64,000 nt of DNA from Methanobacterium_D oryzae. GTDB taxonomy: Archaea > Methanobacteriota > Methanobacteria > Methanobacteriales > Methanobacteriaceae. Below, piece after piece: positions 9,184 to 18,781 of the stretch (positions within the stretch are counted from its first letter, which is position 1; each line of letters opens with the position of its first letter). The notes under the pieces were generated by a model, which saw nothing but the letters and a program-made list of their open reading frames with translations, was not told the DNA's origin and ran no database searches. The translations under genes were made by a program, and so were the position numbers. Location of the stretch: contig NZ_JBNPXC010000001.1 in NCBI RefSeq assembly GCF_050433505.1, positions 310,001 to 374,000 on the forward strand. The letters are read 5' to 3'.

Positions 9184-10026
9184 ATGGATATTACACAAAT
9201 TTTAATAGGAATCATCATAGGGACAGTTCAAGGACTAACCGAATTTCTACCAGTAAGCAGCTCAGCTCACCTTGTATTCATGCATGAAATCACTGGATTT
9301 GCCCCAAATCTAGCTTTCGATACCGTTTTACACATAGGAAGCCTTGTTGCAGTAGTAGGTTATTTCTGGAAAGATGTAGTTCAAATGTTAAAGTCATTCT
9401 TCTCCAGTCTAATGGATATAACTCGTGGTAATTTTAAAAAAGGGATTAATGAAGATAAGTTTAAAAAATTGACATGGTTCATAATTATTGGTACAATACC
9501 TGCTGGATTAGCTGGAGTATTCTTTAAAGATTTCTTTGAAAGTTTATTCAGTGATATAACTGCTGTAGGTTTCTTTTTATTAATCACTGGTTTCCTGCTT
9601 TGGGGATCAGAAAGAGTATCTAAAAGAACTGAAAACAAGAGCAGTTTAAAAGAAATGACCGTTAAAAATTCCCTATTAATTGGTATTGCCCAGGCATGTG
9701 CCATTGCTCCAGGAATATCTCGTTCAGGAGCCACAATATCTACAGGATTATTTTTAGGACTTGAAAGAGAGCTTGCAGCACGTTACAGCTTTTTACTTTC
9801 CATACCTGCGATTTTAGGAGCAGCTCTAGTTCAGGTAAAAGATATAAGTACTGGTTTAGACATCAACACAGGCGCATTTATAGCCGGGTTCATAGCAGCA
9901 GCAATATCTGGTTATCTCGCTATTAAATTTATGTTGAAGTTAATAAAGGAAAGAGATCTGCTCCCATTTGCATATTACTGCTGGATCGTCGGTGCTTTCG
10001 TTTTAATCTGGACCTTAATAATTTAA
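9184..10026 (+). CDS. uppP: Undecaprenyl-diphosphatase (BacA/UppP family)
   Basis: Integral membrane phosphatase that recycles the C55 lipid carrier; in Methanobacteriales such carriers serve pseudomurein assembly. 280 residues with about eight hydrophobic segments. The two catalytic blocks are present: LTEFLPVSSSAHLV (residues about 17-30) and APGISRSGATISTGLF (about 175). ATG 9184 is chosen because GGTGAA lies 5 bases upstream; TTG/GTG codons just before it overlap that site. Confidence 0.92.
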   Translation: MDITQILIGIIIGTVQGLTEFLPVSSSAHLVFMHEITGFAPNLAFDTVLHIGSLVAVVGYFWKDVVQMLKSFFSSLMDITRGNFKKGINEDKFKKLTWFIIIGTIPAGLAGVFFKDFFESLFSDITAVGFFLLITGFLLWGSERVSKRTENKSSLKEMTVKNSLLIGIAQACAIAPGISRSGATISTGLFLGLERELAARYSFLLSIPAILGAALVQVKDISTGLDINTGAFIAGFIAAAISGYLAIKFMLKLIKERDLLPFAYYCWIVGAFVLIWTLII

Positions 10027-10043
10027 ACTTATTATTTTTTTAT

Positions 10044-10250
10044 TCATTTTTCTTCTTCATCTTCAAAAATAAATAGTTCATCAATTTTAGAGTTTAAAAC
10101 AACTGCAATATCATGAGCTAATTTAAGTGAAGGATTATATTTTCCTTTTTCAAGGAAAACAATTGTTTCTCTTCTTACTCCTACCTTTTCTGCAAGTTCT
10201 GCTTGTGTTAAATTATATCTAGCCCTGAATTCTTTTATTCTTGTTTTCAT
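10044..10250 (-). CDS. Small XRE/Cro-type helix-turn-helix regulator
   Basis: A 68-residue single-domain repressor-like protein. The HTH is LTQAELAEKVGVRRETIVFLEKG at residues about 14-36 (a typical YdfA/YozG-like small HTH), followed by NPSLKLAHDIAVVL and an acidic tail FIFEDEEEK. It lies 64 bases behind the membrane protein gene on the same strand. Such two-gene pairs, HTH plus DUF2178/DUF3796-like membrane protein, are common in archaea and Firmicutes; the HTH probably controls its own operon. Confidence 0.9.
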   Translation of the reverse strand: MKTRIKEFRARYNLTQAELAEKVGVRRETIVFLEKGKYNPSLKLAHDIAVVLNSKIDELFIFEDEEEK

Positions 10251-10314
10251 ACAATCCCTATTTTTAATAGATTAAACTATTTTTCTAATTTCAATAGTTT
10301 TATATCCCTATTTT

Positions 10315-10881
10315 TCACCCAATGTAGTCTATATCCCCTATACGGCTTAAGATTGTGTTAGCTACAAGCATGGTGGATACCATTACAAAAATTGTAAGTC
10401 CCATTAATTCAATTGGGTCGTGAATTCTCTGCGCCCAGTACATGGATACTACAAGGAAAGAAACAAACACCAGAGTTATATACCATGACCATGTAGCTGC
10501 AAGTGTTCCAATCTTCCTTAAACGCTCATCTTTAGCTGTCTTTTCCATTCCAATAGATGCAAAAAAGCTGGACACATAAATTATAATTCCCAAAAGCAGC
10601 CCTATAGCTGCAAAATCATTCATAGTTTTAGTGGTCATTAAATAGAATGAATCAACCAGCAATATTGCTGATCCAAGCCATATACTTATTTTATACATAT
10701 CATAATCTCTGCTACGTTTTTTGTTTTCTTTTTTTTCTCCATTTTTGGCTTTATTATAAACAGGGAACAAAAAGAACAGGAAAAATGCAAAAAATGCATA
10801 ATAAACAGGATCTTCTAGAACATATCCTAAAAAGCCCAAAATACCGAGAAGCCCCCAGAAATAATTAAATTTCACATCCAT
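10315..10881 (-). CDS. DUF3796/DUF2178-like membrane protein, partner of the XRE regulator
   Basis: 188 residues with about six hydrophobic segments (roughly 8-25, 28-45, 68-85, 92-110, 128-148, 158-178). The N-terminal third (FWGLLGILGFLGYV...FFAFFLFFLFPVY) looks DUF3796-like, and the C-terminal half has the KDERLRKIGTLAATWSW block of DUF2178-type proteins. A Lys/Arg-rich loop (KNGEKKENKKRSRDYD) at 47-62 should be cytoplasmic. No enzyme motif is visible. It is upstream of and probably co-transcribed with the XRE gene; a sensory or membrane-state role for the pair is inference. Confidence 0.7.
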   Translation of the reverse strand: MDVKFNYFWGLLGILGFLGYVLEDPVYYAFFAFFLFFLFPVYNKAKNGEKKENKKRSRDYDMYKISIWLGSAILLVDSFYLMTTKTMNDFAAIGLLLGIIIYVSSFFASIGMEKTAKDERLRKIGTLAATWSWYITLVFVSFLVVSMYWAQRIHDPIELMGLTIFVMVSTMLVANTILSRIGDIDYIG

Positions 10882-11165
10882 TTTTTATCACGTCCTTTTC
10901 TATTAGTTATTTATTTCAAACATAATGTTAAAAATTTCTAACTCCATGTTATATAATTCTAACAGATACTATTTAAAGTTTTCTATAAAAATTATAAAAG
11001 CAGTGAATATACTCTAAAATAGAAATCATATCAAAAAATGTAGTGATTCTTAAGTATTTAAGCCCACCATATGCTCCAAAAACCTCTAAAAATAGATACA
11101 CAGCTAAAAATAATAAAATTCTCAAAAACGAAGGCAAAATAAGGGAAATTATTCCCCATTAATGA

Positions 11166-12233
11166 TTAAAATATTTCTCGGCAAAGATCTTCAATCTTAG
11201 CCCTTAAATCATCCATATCTATACCTTTTAAACGTGCAGCCATCATTGCTCCACCAGCGCCAACACCTTCCTTAACAGAGCCATCCAGATAATTTTTAAG
11301 CCCCGCAACAGATGATTTTTCAAACTCTGGATCAACTGCAAAAATATTGATATCTCCTATTTGGCCCGCTATGTAATTAATGTCCGCTGTCTCATCTTCT
11401 GCAACAAAAATAGTTGTAGCAATACATAACTTAGAGAAATCAAATTCAGGATTCTCTCCTTTAACAACTGAACATACTGCAGTCATCTGTGTACCACCAG
11501 CAAGTGTAACTGGAATAGATGCTCCCATTACAATCCCTGCAACAGCTGGAATCATAGGGTCTCCCACAATTTCAACTGCACGGAGCGCATCTTCTACAAT
11601 TTCACCTTCTTCATATCCAGCAGCTTTAAGTCCTTCTAAAACCGCTTCATGCTTTAAATCATGGGGATTTTCAGGCATGCTGCCGCTTACCTTCATCTTC
11701 GCATCGTATCCAAGTGCTGTTAAAACTCCTAAAGCTGTAGTTGTCCCTGCAGGAGTACTTTCCCCAATTACAAGATGATCAGTGATTTTTGATAACATTT
11801 CTCCAAGCATTACTCCCTTTTCAAATATTTCCTTTGCATTTTTCACCGCATTTCCAGTTCTTACATCCTCTCCTGGATCATTACCCAGTTTAATGTAAGG
11901 TACATCTGGTTTTACTCCAGCGCCAGCATCAGCAACCAAAATTGGAATATCAGCAATTTCAAGACATGCTTTAGTTATTACTGCTGGCGTTGGGGCTACT
12001 GCTTCGCCAACTATCGTCTGGGGAATTTCTGGAAGACATTTAGGTTCTCCACAAATTACAAGTTCAAGATCCGCTGCCGGAGTATAATCAGTAAGTTCAG
12101 GTGTAGCACCTGCTCCAGTTATTCCCGGGATATTGGATGTTTTTGTAGTTGCAATTACGCATAAAAATAAAGGATTCTTTTTTTGAAGGTTGTTAAGAAT
12201 TGACTTTGAACCGTAGCATTTTATATTGTCCAC
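11166..12233 (-). CDS. cobT: Archaeal CobT-type nicotinate-nucleotide phosphoribosyltransferase
   Basis: Activates the lower-ligand benzimidazole for cobamide assembly (the 5-hydroxybenzimidazole cobamide in methanogens, from family knowledge). 355 residues, the length of the archaeal subfamily. Visible blocks: TTKTSNIPGITGAGATPELT near residue 30, VADAGAGVKPDVPYIKLG (about 118), GESTPAGTTTALGVLTALG (about 178), and the glycine-rich VGAGGAMMAARLKGI near the C-terminus. Start ATG at 12233. Other cobamide genes in the window (cbiB, cbiG, cbiH) lie 28-35 kb away, so the pathway is dispersed. Confidence 0.9.
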   Translation of the reverse strand: MDNIKCYGSKSILNNLQKKNPLFLCVIATTKTSNIPGITGAGATPELTDYTPAADLELVICGEPKCLPEIPQTIVGEAVAPTPAVITKACLEIADIPILVADAGAGVKPDVPYIKLGNDPGEDVRTGNAVKNAKEIFEKGVMLGEMLSKITDHLVIGESTPAGTTTALGVLTALGYDAKMKVSGSMPENPHDLKHEAVLEGLKAAGYEEGEIVEDALRAVEIVGDPMIPAVAGIVMGASIPVTLAGGTQMTAVCSVVKGENPEFDFSKLCIATTIFVAEDETADINYIAGQIGDINIFAVDPEFEKSSVAGLKNYLDGSVKEGVGAGGAMMAARLKGIDMDDLRAKIEDLCREIF

Positions 12234-12448
12234 TGTATCACCAAATTACTTATTTCAATAGTACTTTCAAAATAAGTATGTATTGATACTATAAATTTAT
12301 TCTTTAAAAAATCAAGATAACAAAATTTAGAATAATTGTTGCAAATGGAAAAAATTTTGATTATAACTTGTTTTAGAATAAGCTAACTCAAAAAATAAGC
12401 ATATCTAAAATATAAAAAAGTTGGGGGAGGGCGTGTTTCCCCATGATT

Positions 12449-15400
12449 TTATTTCCTTTTTGGAATTACTAATCCCGCATATACTGCAAGTATTGCAAGT
12501 ATTAATCCCACAAATGGAACACCAGTTTCCTGCATTCCAACTGTGTTGCTTGCTGCATTCACTTCAACTGGTTGTGCACTAATTGCTGCAGTTGCTGTGT
12601 TTCCTTCAATGTTAGGGTCGTAAGTAAGTGATGAAACATTGGCTTCATTTATTATATTCCCACTTTTTTCAACAACACAAGTTATTGTAATCTCTGCCCT
12701 AGCACCATTTGGAAGGTCACCTATATGCCATATACTTGTTTCTGGATCATATGTGCCGTAATTTGCAGTGTATGATACAAATTTTAAACCGGCAGGCAAT
12801 TTATCAGCAACCTGGACATCCACTGCAGTATCTGGACCATGGTTATTCACTATCATTGTGAAATGAATAGTGTCTTTAACCTTTGGTTTAGAGTTATCCA
12901 CAGTTTTAGTAAGCACCAAATCTGCTGCTGCAGGAACAGTTAAAATTGCATTACCTTCGTCATTTGTAGTATTCCAATCAAATGTGGATTGTGTCTTATG
13001 GGCAACATTTGTGATGGTAGTGTTATGCCCATCAACCTGTGCAAGAATAGCTATCCAGTAATCAGCACCGTTTAACATAGTTGAAATATCCCAAATGCCT
13101 GCATTGAAAGTATCAGCTGCAGTCCAGGTTAATCCACCATCATGTGAAACATGATAGATATTCTGGTAAGTTAAACCTGCTGGAAGGATATCAGTGACTT
13201 GTAAACCCTCAACGGCGTCTGGACCAGCGTTAGTTATATGTACCATTACCCATACTGGAGTGTGGTAATTTGCAGTAGTTGTTGTGCTTGTAGAATTCTG
13301 GTAATCAGTCCTGAATTCTTTAGTAATTGTTACATCTGCAGCCGGTGGTACATCTAACGATGCTGTAGCACTTGGCCATGTACAATGGTACTGATCTTGA
13401 GCAGTTTCTGTTGCAGTATTGGTCACTGCATTATCACCAGTAGCTTCAACGATTCCCGCTAATGCAAGCCAGATTGTTTGACCTTTTCCAAGGTATGGTA
13501 TAGTCCAGTCAGTACCATTAAATGGCGCTGTTGTGTCCCCTAAGATCCAACCATCTAGATAATTTACCCAGTAAGTTCCTTGATAGTTAAAACCAGTGAA
13601 AACATCATTTATATTGATGTTTGTAGCATCATCTGGGCCATTGTTTGTAACGCTTAAAATAGCATACACACTTTGGTTATAATTAGCTGTGGTTATAACA
13701 CTCTCTGTAACTGTATAATCTGACCTGAACTCTTTATGAAGGATTAAATTAGCTTCTTGAGGAACTTGCAGTGTTGCACTTGCTGTCCCTAAGGTTGTGT
13801 AGTATTGATCTAACTGTGTTACTGCTGCATTGTTTGTTTTATCACCTGTCTGTGTAACCTGTGTCCATATAATAAGCCAGTATTCAGCGCCGCTTGCAAT
13901 ACTGTTTATAGTCCAATTACCAGTTCCAAAATTGTATGAACCATCTGGACCATATGTCCAAGTTAATCCACCATCATAACTCACATCATACCAGTTATCT
14001 GTATTTGTGAGGCCTGTTGGTAAAATATCTTGTATAGTGACATTTGTTGCAGTATCAGGGCCATTGTTATAGGCTTTAATGACCGTCCAAACATAGTCTA
14101 AGTAATGTGCTGTTGTTATAGGACCGGCATAAAAGTTATCAGTGTCTCTGAATTCTTTAGCGAGTGTGATATTAGCTACTGGAGAGTATATTGTTTCACT
14201 TTCGTTGTTGTTTGTTAAGTTCCAATCATATTCATTACTGCTTATAATAGCAGTGTTGGTGTATGAAGTACTTGTTGGGTGAGCATTGAATGTAACCCAG
14301 ATAAAGAGCTGTTTAAATTGACCTATTAACAAATCTCCTACGGTCCAAGTATCAGTATTTGGATCATAGTCTGATGAAGAAGCACTGACAAATGTAACTC
14401 CATCTGGTAGGTTATCAATTACTTTAACTCCTGAAGCGTTATTTGGACTGCTAGCACTGTTGAAAGCGGTTATGGTGTACATGATTGTCTGTCCTATTTG
14501 TGGAATGTTATCGTCCACATCTTTAGTGACAGATAAATCTGCTGCCTGATTTACATCAATACTTGCTATAGAATCATCATTTGTTGAATTCCAGTCATGT
14601 TGATCTAAACTTTCTACACTTACAGGATTATCAACATGTTGTCCGCCTAGAATTGTAGTAACTATTGCATATAAGTCAATAGTTACAAATCCAGATGGAT
14701 TAAAGTAAGTTCCGTTGATTGTAAGCGTATTGCTAGTAGCATTCCAACTTATAAATCCATCACTGCCTGAAGAATTAACAATTGTCCAATGGTCAAATGT
14801 AAGTCCTGCTGGAAGTACATCATTCACAATAACATTTGTAGCATGATCCGGACCTTTATTTGCAACTGTAATCGTGTAAATGATTGTATCCAAAACATTT
14901 GGAGTTGAATCATTAACTGTTTTAGTAACAGAAATATCTGCTGCTGCCGGTACGGTTATAGTCATAGAATCTGTGTTGTTACCAGAGAATACATCAAACT
15001 CATTTGATGTTACAGTTACGGTGTTTCCTATTGTAGTATTGGAAGCTACTACTCTAACAAGTATATCGCACCATTTAATAGGGCTATTTGCTGCAATAAC
15101 AGGGAAAGTCCATGTTACAGTTCTTGTATCCGGATCCCATATACCAACTTCACCAAATGGGCTAAATCCTACGAATTCAAATCCGGGTTCAAGATGTTCA
15201 ACTACAACAACATTAGTTGCATCATCAAGACCTCTATTACCAACATCTATAAAGAAATAGTGCTCTGTAAGATAATTCCAAGTAGTACCATCTCCGGTCC
15301 ATTTATTGACATAAACATCAACTGCAGGTATGATTATACTGGCTGTAACATTCTGATTATCCGCCGTGGCATTAACATTTTGAAAACCCGCAGCATTGGC

Positions 15401-16636
15401 TGTGAATACAATAGATGCTAATCCTGAACTGGTATATCTAATAAGTGGATCATTTAAAGTTCCATAAGGTCCATTAGTTAAACTAAAAGTCACCGGAGTA
15501 CCATCAGGAATATGCCCACCAACCAAATCACCGCCGCCGTTGATATGGTTCAAATCAGCTGTAATAGTTGATGTTTGTGTGTTGTTGATAGTGTTTGGTG
15601 TTGCATTAATACTCAAAATAACCCACGTAGCAATGTTTACACTTGCAACTTGGACTGCAATTAGGTTTGCTATGCTTTTTGGATCTAAATTAGAACCCCA
15701 CCAATTATTAGTAGCATCCACAGAACCAGAATAACAGTAAATAGCATTACCCGGACTTGCAGTGTTTCCAACAATCCGACTGAAATGAACAGTAGAACTA
15801 CCACCCCAATGGTCGATAGCACCACCAAAACGATTTGCATGGTTACCAGTGAAGGTAGAACCACTAACAGTCAAAGTACCATAATTTTCGATAGCACCAC
15901 CATCATAACCTGCATTGTTACCTGTGAAGGTAGAACCACTCACAGTCAAAGTACCACGGACATTGCAGATAGCACCACCAAGAAATGCTGCAGTGTTACC
16001 AGTGAAAGTACTACCTGTAATGGTTAAATCACTACTTAGATCATTGTAGATAGCACCACCATTACCTGCATTGTTACCAGCGAAGGTACTACCTGTAATG
16101 GTTAAATCACTACTTAGATCATTGTAGATAGCACCACCATTACCTGCATTGTTACCAGCGAAGGTAGAACCACTCACAGTCAAAGTACCATAATTTACGA
16201 TAGCACCACCATCATGATCTGCCTCGTTACTGATAAAAGTACAGTTAATAATATTTAACGTACCAGAATTGCTGATAGCACCACCATCATCTGCATTGTT
16301 ACCATCTTTGAATGTTAAATTCTTAATGGTTACAGTACTGCCAGGATATATATAGAAGAATTGATTTTCGTTTTCAGCGTTGAGTATGGTTCCATTCTGG
16401 CTTTGACCGGTAATATTGATATTTTTTTTAATAAATATCTGACTGTTACCGATTCTAGGGTAATTTCCGTCTGCAATAACAATTGTATCACCATTAGCAG
16501 ATGCAGCATCATAAGCACTCTGAATGTCTGAATATTTTCCATCTGTTCCAACAGTGAGATTAGTAGCACTAACAGCTGAAACAGAAATTAAAATAGCGGC
16601 TAGAAGTAGAATTGTTAGTGTTATTTGTTTTTTCAC
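12449..16636 (-). CDS. Giant surface adhesin-like protein: beta-helix plus seven DUF11 repeats
   Basis: 1395 residues. A signal peptide (KKQITLTILLLAAILISVSA) is followed by a right-handed beta-helix region of about residues 30-320 with many GSTFTGN/GGAIYN turns (Chlamydia-PMP/parallel-beta style). An Ig-like stretch precedes seven DUF11 domains, each marked by NxGPDxATNVxVxDxLPxG and a WN.TNN end. The tail is MQETGVP, a hydrophobic helix and PKRK, a typical surface-anchor layout. GTG 16636 is chosen because AGGAGGTGA lies 7 bases upstream; the longer reading from 16672 includes the SD. Likely cell-surface adhesion or contact; the ligand cannot be told. Confidence 0.85.
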   Translation of the reverse strand: MKKQITLTILLLAAILISVSAVSATNLTVGTDGKYSDIQSAYDAASANGDTIVIADGNYPRIGNSQIFIKKNINITGQSQNGTILNAENENQFFYIYPGSTVTIKNLTFKDGNNADDGGAISNSGTLNIINCTFISNEADHDGGAIVNYGTLTVSGSTFAGNNAGNGGAIYNDLSSDLTITGSTFAGNNAGNGGAIYNDLSSDLTITGSTFTGNTAAFLGGAICNVRGTLTVSGSTFTGNNAGYDGGAIENYGTLTVSGSTFTGNHANRFGGAIDHWGGSSTVHFSRIVGNTASPGNAIYCYSGSVDATNNWWGSNLDPKSIANLIAVQVASVNIATWVILSINATPNTINNTQTSTITADLNHINGGGDLVGGHIPDGTPVTFSLTNGPYGTLNDPLIRYTSSGLASIVFTANAAGFQNVNATADNQNVTASIIIPAVDVYVNKWTGDGTTWNYLTEHYFFIDVGNRGLDDATNVVVVEHLEPGFEFVGFSPFGEVGIWDPDTRTVTWTFPVIAANSPIKWCDILVRVVASNTTIGNTVTVTSNEFDVFSGNNTDSMTITVPAAADISVTKTVNDSTPNVLDTIIYTITVANKGPDHATNVIVNDVLPAGLTFDHWTIVNSSGSDGFISWNATSNTLTINGTYFNPSGFVTIDLYAIVTTILGGQHVDNPVSVESLDQHDWNSTNDDSIASIDVNQAADLSVTKDVDDNIPQIGQTIMYTITAFNSASSPNNASGVKVIDNLPDGVTFVSASSSDYDPNTDTWTVGDLLIGQFKQLFIWVTFNAHPTSTSYTNTAIISSNEYDWNLTNNNESETIYSPVANITLAKEFRDTDNFYAGPITTAHYLDYVWTVIKAYNNGPDTATNVTIQDILPTGLTNTDNWYDVSYDGGLTWTYGPDGSYNFGTGNWTINSIASGAEYWLIIWTQVTQTGDKTNNAAVTQLDQYYTTLGTASATLQVPQEANLILHKEFRSDYTVTESVITTANYNQSVYAILSVTNNGPDDATNININDVFTGFNYQGTYWVNYLDGWILGDTTAPFNGTDWTIPYLGKGQTIWLALAGIVEATGDNAVTNTATETAQDQYHCTWPSATASLDVPPAADVTITKEFRTDYQNSTSTTTTANYHTPVWVMVHITNAGPDAVEGLQVTDILPAGLTYQNIYHVSHDGGLTWTAADTFNAGIWDISTMLNGADYWIAILAQVDGHNTTITNVAHKTQSTFDWNTTNDEGNAILTVPAAADLVLTKTVDNSKPKVKDTIHFTMIVNNHGPDTAVDVQVADKLPAGLKFVSYTANYGTYDPETSIWHIGDLPNGARAEITITCVVEKSGNIINEANVSSLTYDPNIEGNTATAAISAQPVEVNAASNTVGMQETGVPFVGLILAILAVYAGLVIPKRK
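16008..16166. repeat. 78-bp tandem duplication inside the beta-helix of the adhesin
   Basis: Two copies with a period of 78 bases, identical by eye over about 80 bases (16008-16088 and 16086-16166). Each encodes 26 residues containing DLTITGSTFAGNNAGNGG, one extra beta-helix rung pair. Near-identity at the DNA level points to a recent duplication. Confidence 0.85.
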
Positions 16637-17101
16637 GTGTTTTTCACCTCCTTTTACAATTGTTATATACAAAATTTTATTGAAACATGAATTTCACAAA
16701 TATAATCTATTAAAGAAAAATAAAAACTTTATGATAATATTCGTGACATTTATCACAATAAGAGCTAATTATGAAGTATCCTAAATTAAATAATACAAAT
16801 TACAATGATAATATCCAAAATATGTAATTAAAAAGATATAATTGGGGCAATATTCATATAGTATGAAAATATAAAAGCCATAGCAAATCAATAAGGAGTA
16901 ATATACATTTGAATTTATAAAACACATAATATAACAATTTGAATTATATTATAACTATTAAAATCCGATAATGAGGTAATTAAACCCCTATAAAATATTT
17001 TTTATTTTTGAGTTTTGTGAAAACTAAAATGTTTATGTGATTAAAAGTAAATGATCGATACTGAAAATTGATTTCTAAAAATATAATTTAGTGTGATAAA
17101 C
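16637..17101. other. Intergenic region between divergent adhesin and Kae1-Bud32 genes
   Basis: 465 bases, very AT-rich, with no ORF that has both a start and a ribosome binding site. It must hold the divergent promoters. AAAATATTTTTTATTTTT (about 16995-17012) and TAAAGAAAAATAAAAAC (about 16711-16727) are low-complexity. I see no repeat or RNA gene in it. Confidence 0.6.
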
Positions 17102-18742
17102 TTGATATGTATCGGAATTGAAGGAACAGCAGAAAAAACAGGCGTTGGAATCGTCGACGATGAAGGGAATATTCTCACATCGCAGGGAAAACAATTAATT
17201 CCAGAAAGTGGCGGAATTCATCCAAGAGAAGCCGCCGAACACCACACTGCCTCAATCGTTCCCCTAATAAAAGATGCACTTGTAGAATCAAAATTAGATA
17301 TAACTGACATAGACCTTGTTGCATTTTCACGCGGTCCTGGACTTGGACCTGCACTTAGAACCACGGCAACCGCCGCAAGATCACTTGCAATTTCATTAAA
17401 TGTTCCTATTGTTGGAGTTAATCATTGTTTAGGACATGTTGAAATAGGAAGACTTACTACAGGCGCCGAAGACCCAGTATCACTCTACGTGAGCGGTGGA
17501 AATACCCAGGTAATTGCCTATGAATCTGAAAGGTACAGGGTTTTTGGAGAAACCCTGGATATTGCCATGGGGAATTGTCTTGACCAATTTGCACGTGAAG
17601 TTGGCCTTGGACATCCTGGCGGCCCGAAAGTCGAAGATCATGCAAGAAATGCAAATGAATACATAAAACTTCCCTATGCTGTTAAAGGAATGGATCTTTC
17701 ATTTTCAGGAGTTCTTACTGCAGCTATACGAAAATATGAGTCAGGAGCTCCATTAGATGATGTTTGCTACAGTTTACAGGAAACAGCTTTTTCAATGTTG
17801 GTAGAAGTAACAGAACGTGCTTTAGCCCATACAAAAAAGCAAGAGGTCATGCTTTGTGGCGGAGTTGCAGCTAACAGCCGATTACGTGAAATGCTTAAAA
17901 TAATGTCTGATGAGCATTATGTAGAATTTTACATGCCCCCAGTTAAATATTGTGGAGATAATGGGGCCATGATTGCCTGGATGGGTCAATTAATGCAAAA
18001 AAATGGAATTACCCAAAAGATAGAAGATACAACAGTCATCCAAAAATACAGAACCGATCAAGTTGATGTCCCCTGGATGAAATCTTCAAAAAAACATCTG
18101 ATCTTACCTGAAGAAATCACAGAAAAAGGAGCTGAAGCCAACCTTTATAAAAGCAAATGGCTCAATCAAAATGTTTTTATTAAAGAGAGAGTCCCAAAAA
18201 GCTACAGAATACCTGAAATTGACCATCGTTTAAGAAAACAGAGAACCAAAAAAGAAGCTAAACTTTTAAGTGAAGCAAAAAGATGTGGAGTTAAAACTCC
18301 TCTTATCTATGACATAAATAAGCAAGAAAAAGCATTAACTTTAGAAGAAATCAATGGAAACATGGTTAAAAATATATTTGAAGATGCATCAATGGAAAAA
18401 ATTAAAAATATTTCCCGAAAGATCGGTGAAAATATAGCAAAATTACATAACTGTGGCATAATTCACGGCGACCTTACAACATCCAACTTAATTATGGAAG
18501 ATGATGAAATTATATTTATAGATTTCGGGCTTGGAAAAAACTCAGATTTAGTTGAAGATAAAGGTGTTGACCTTCTAGTCTTTAAAAAAGCAATTTCAGG
18601 AATTCACTATAAAATTGCTGCTCAATGTTTTGATGAAGTTTTAAAAGGATATAGGGAAGCCGATGATTATAGCAAAATAATTGAAAAAATTGAAGAAATC
18701 GAAGGGAGAGGTCGTTATATCCCTAATTTAAATACTGTTTAA
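17102..18742 (+). CDS. Fused Kae1-Bud32: tRNA t6A37 synthesis protein and its kinase
   Basis: 546 residues. Kae1 part (about 1-325): ICIGIEGTAEKTGVGIV start, metal-binding NHCLGHVEIGRL, YVSGGNTQVIAY, GGVAANSRLREML, CGDNGAMIAW. It transfers threonylcarbamoyl to A37 of ANN-decoding tRNAs within the KEOPS complex. Bud32 part (about 345-546): small kinase/ATPase with IIHGDLTTSNLI and FIDFGLGKNSD. The fusion is normal in euryarchaea. I chose TTG 17102 because it gives the conserved MICIGIEG start and GTGAT lies 4 bases upstream; GTG 17093 is the alternative. Confidence 0.95.
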   Translation: MICIGIEGTAEKTGVGIVDDEGNILTSQGKQLIPESGGIHPREAAEHHTASIVPLIKDALVESKLDITDIDLVAFSRGPGLGPALRTTATAARSLAISLNVPIVGVNHCLGHVEIGRLTTGAEDPVSLYVSGGNTQVIAYESERYRVFGETLDIAMGNCLDQFAREVGLGHPGGPKVEDHARNANEYIKLPYAVKGMDLSFSGVLTAAIRKYESGAPLDDVCYSLQETAFSMLVEVTERALAHTKKQEVMLCGGVAANSRLREMLKIMSDEHYVEFYMPPVKYCGDNGAMIAWMGQLMQKNGITQKIEDTTVIQKYRTDQVDVPWMKSSKKHLILPEEITEKGAEANLYKSKWLNQNVFIKERVPKSYRIPEIDHRLRKQRTKKEAKLLSEAKRCGVKTPLIYDINKQEKALTLEEINGNMVKNIFEDASMEKIKNISRKIGENIAKLHNCGIIHGDLTTSNLIMEDDEIIFIDFGLGKNSDLVEDKGVDLLVFKKAISGIHYKIAAQCFDEVLKGYREADDYSKIIEKIEEIEGRGRYIPNLNTV

Positions 18743-18781
18743 AAATTATATAATTTCAAGATAAATTTTTGATTATCTTTA

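Noticed and set aside
14880..15260. Open frame antisense to the adhesin
   Set aside because: Low-complexity shadow of the DUF11 repeats, with no ribosome binding site or domain; the sense frame is clearly the gene.
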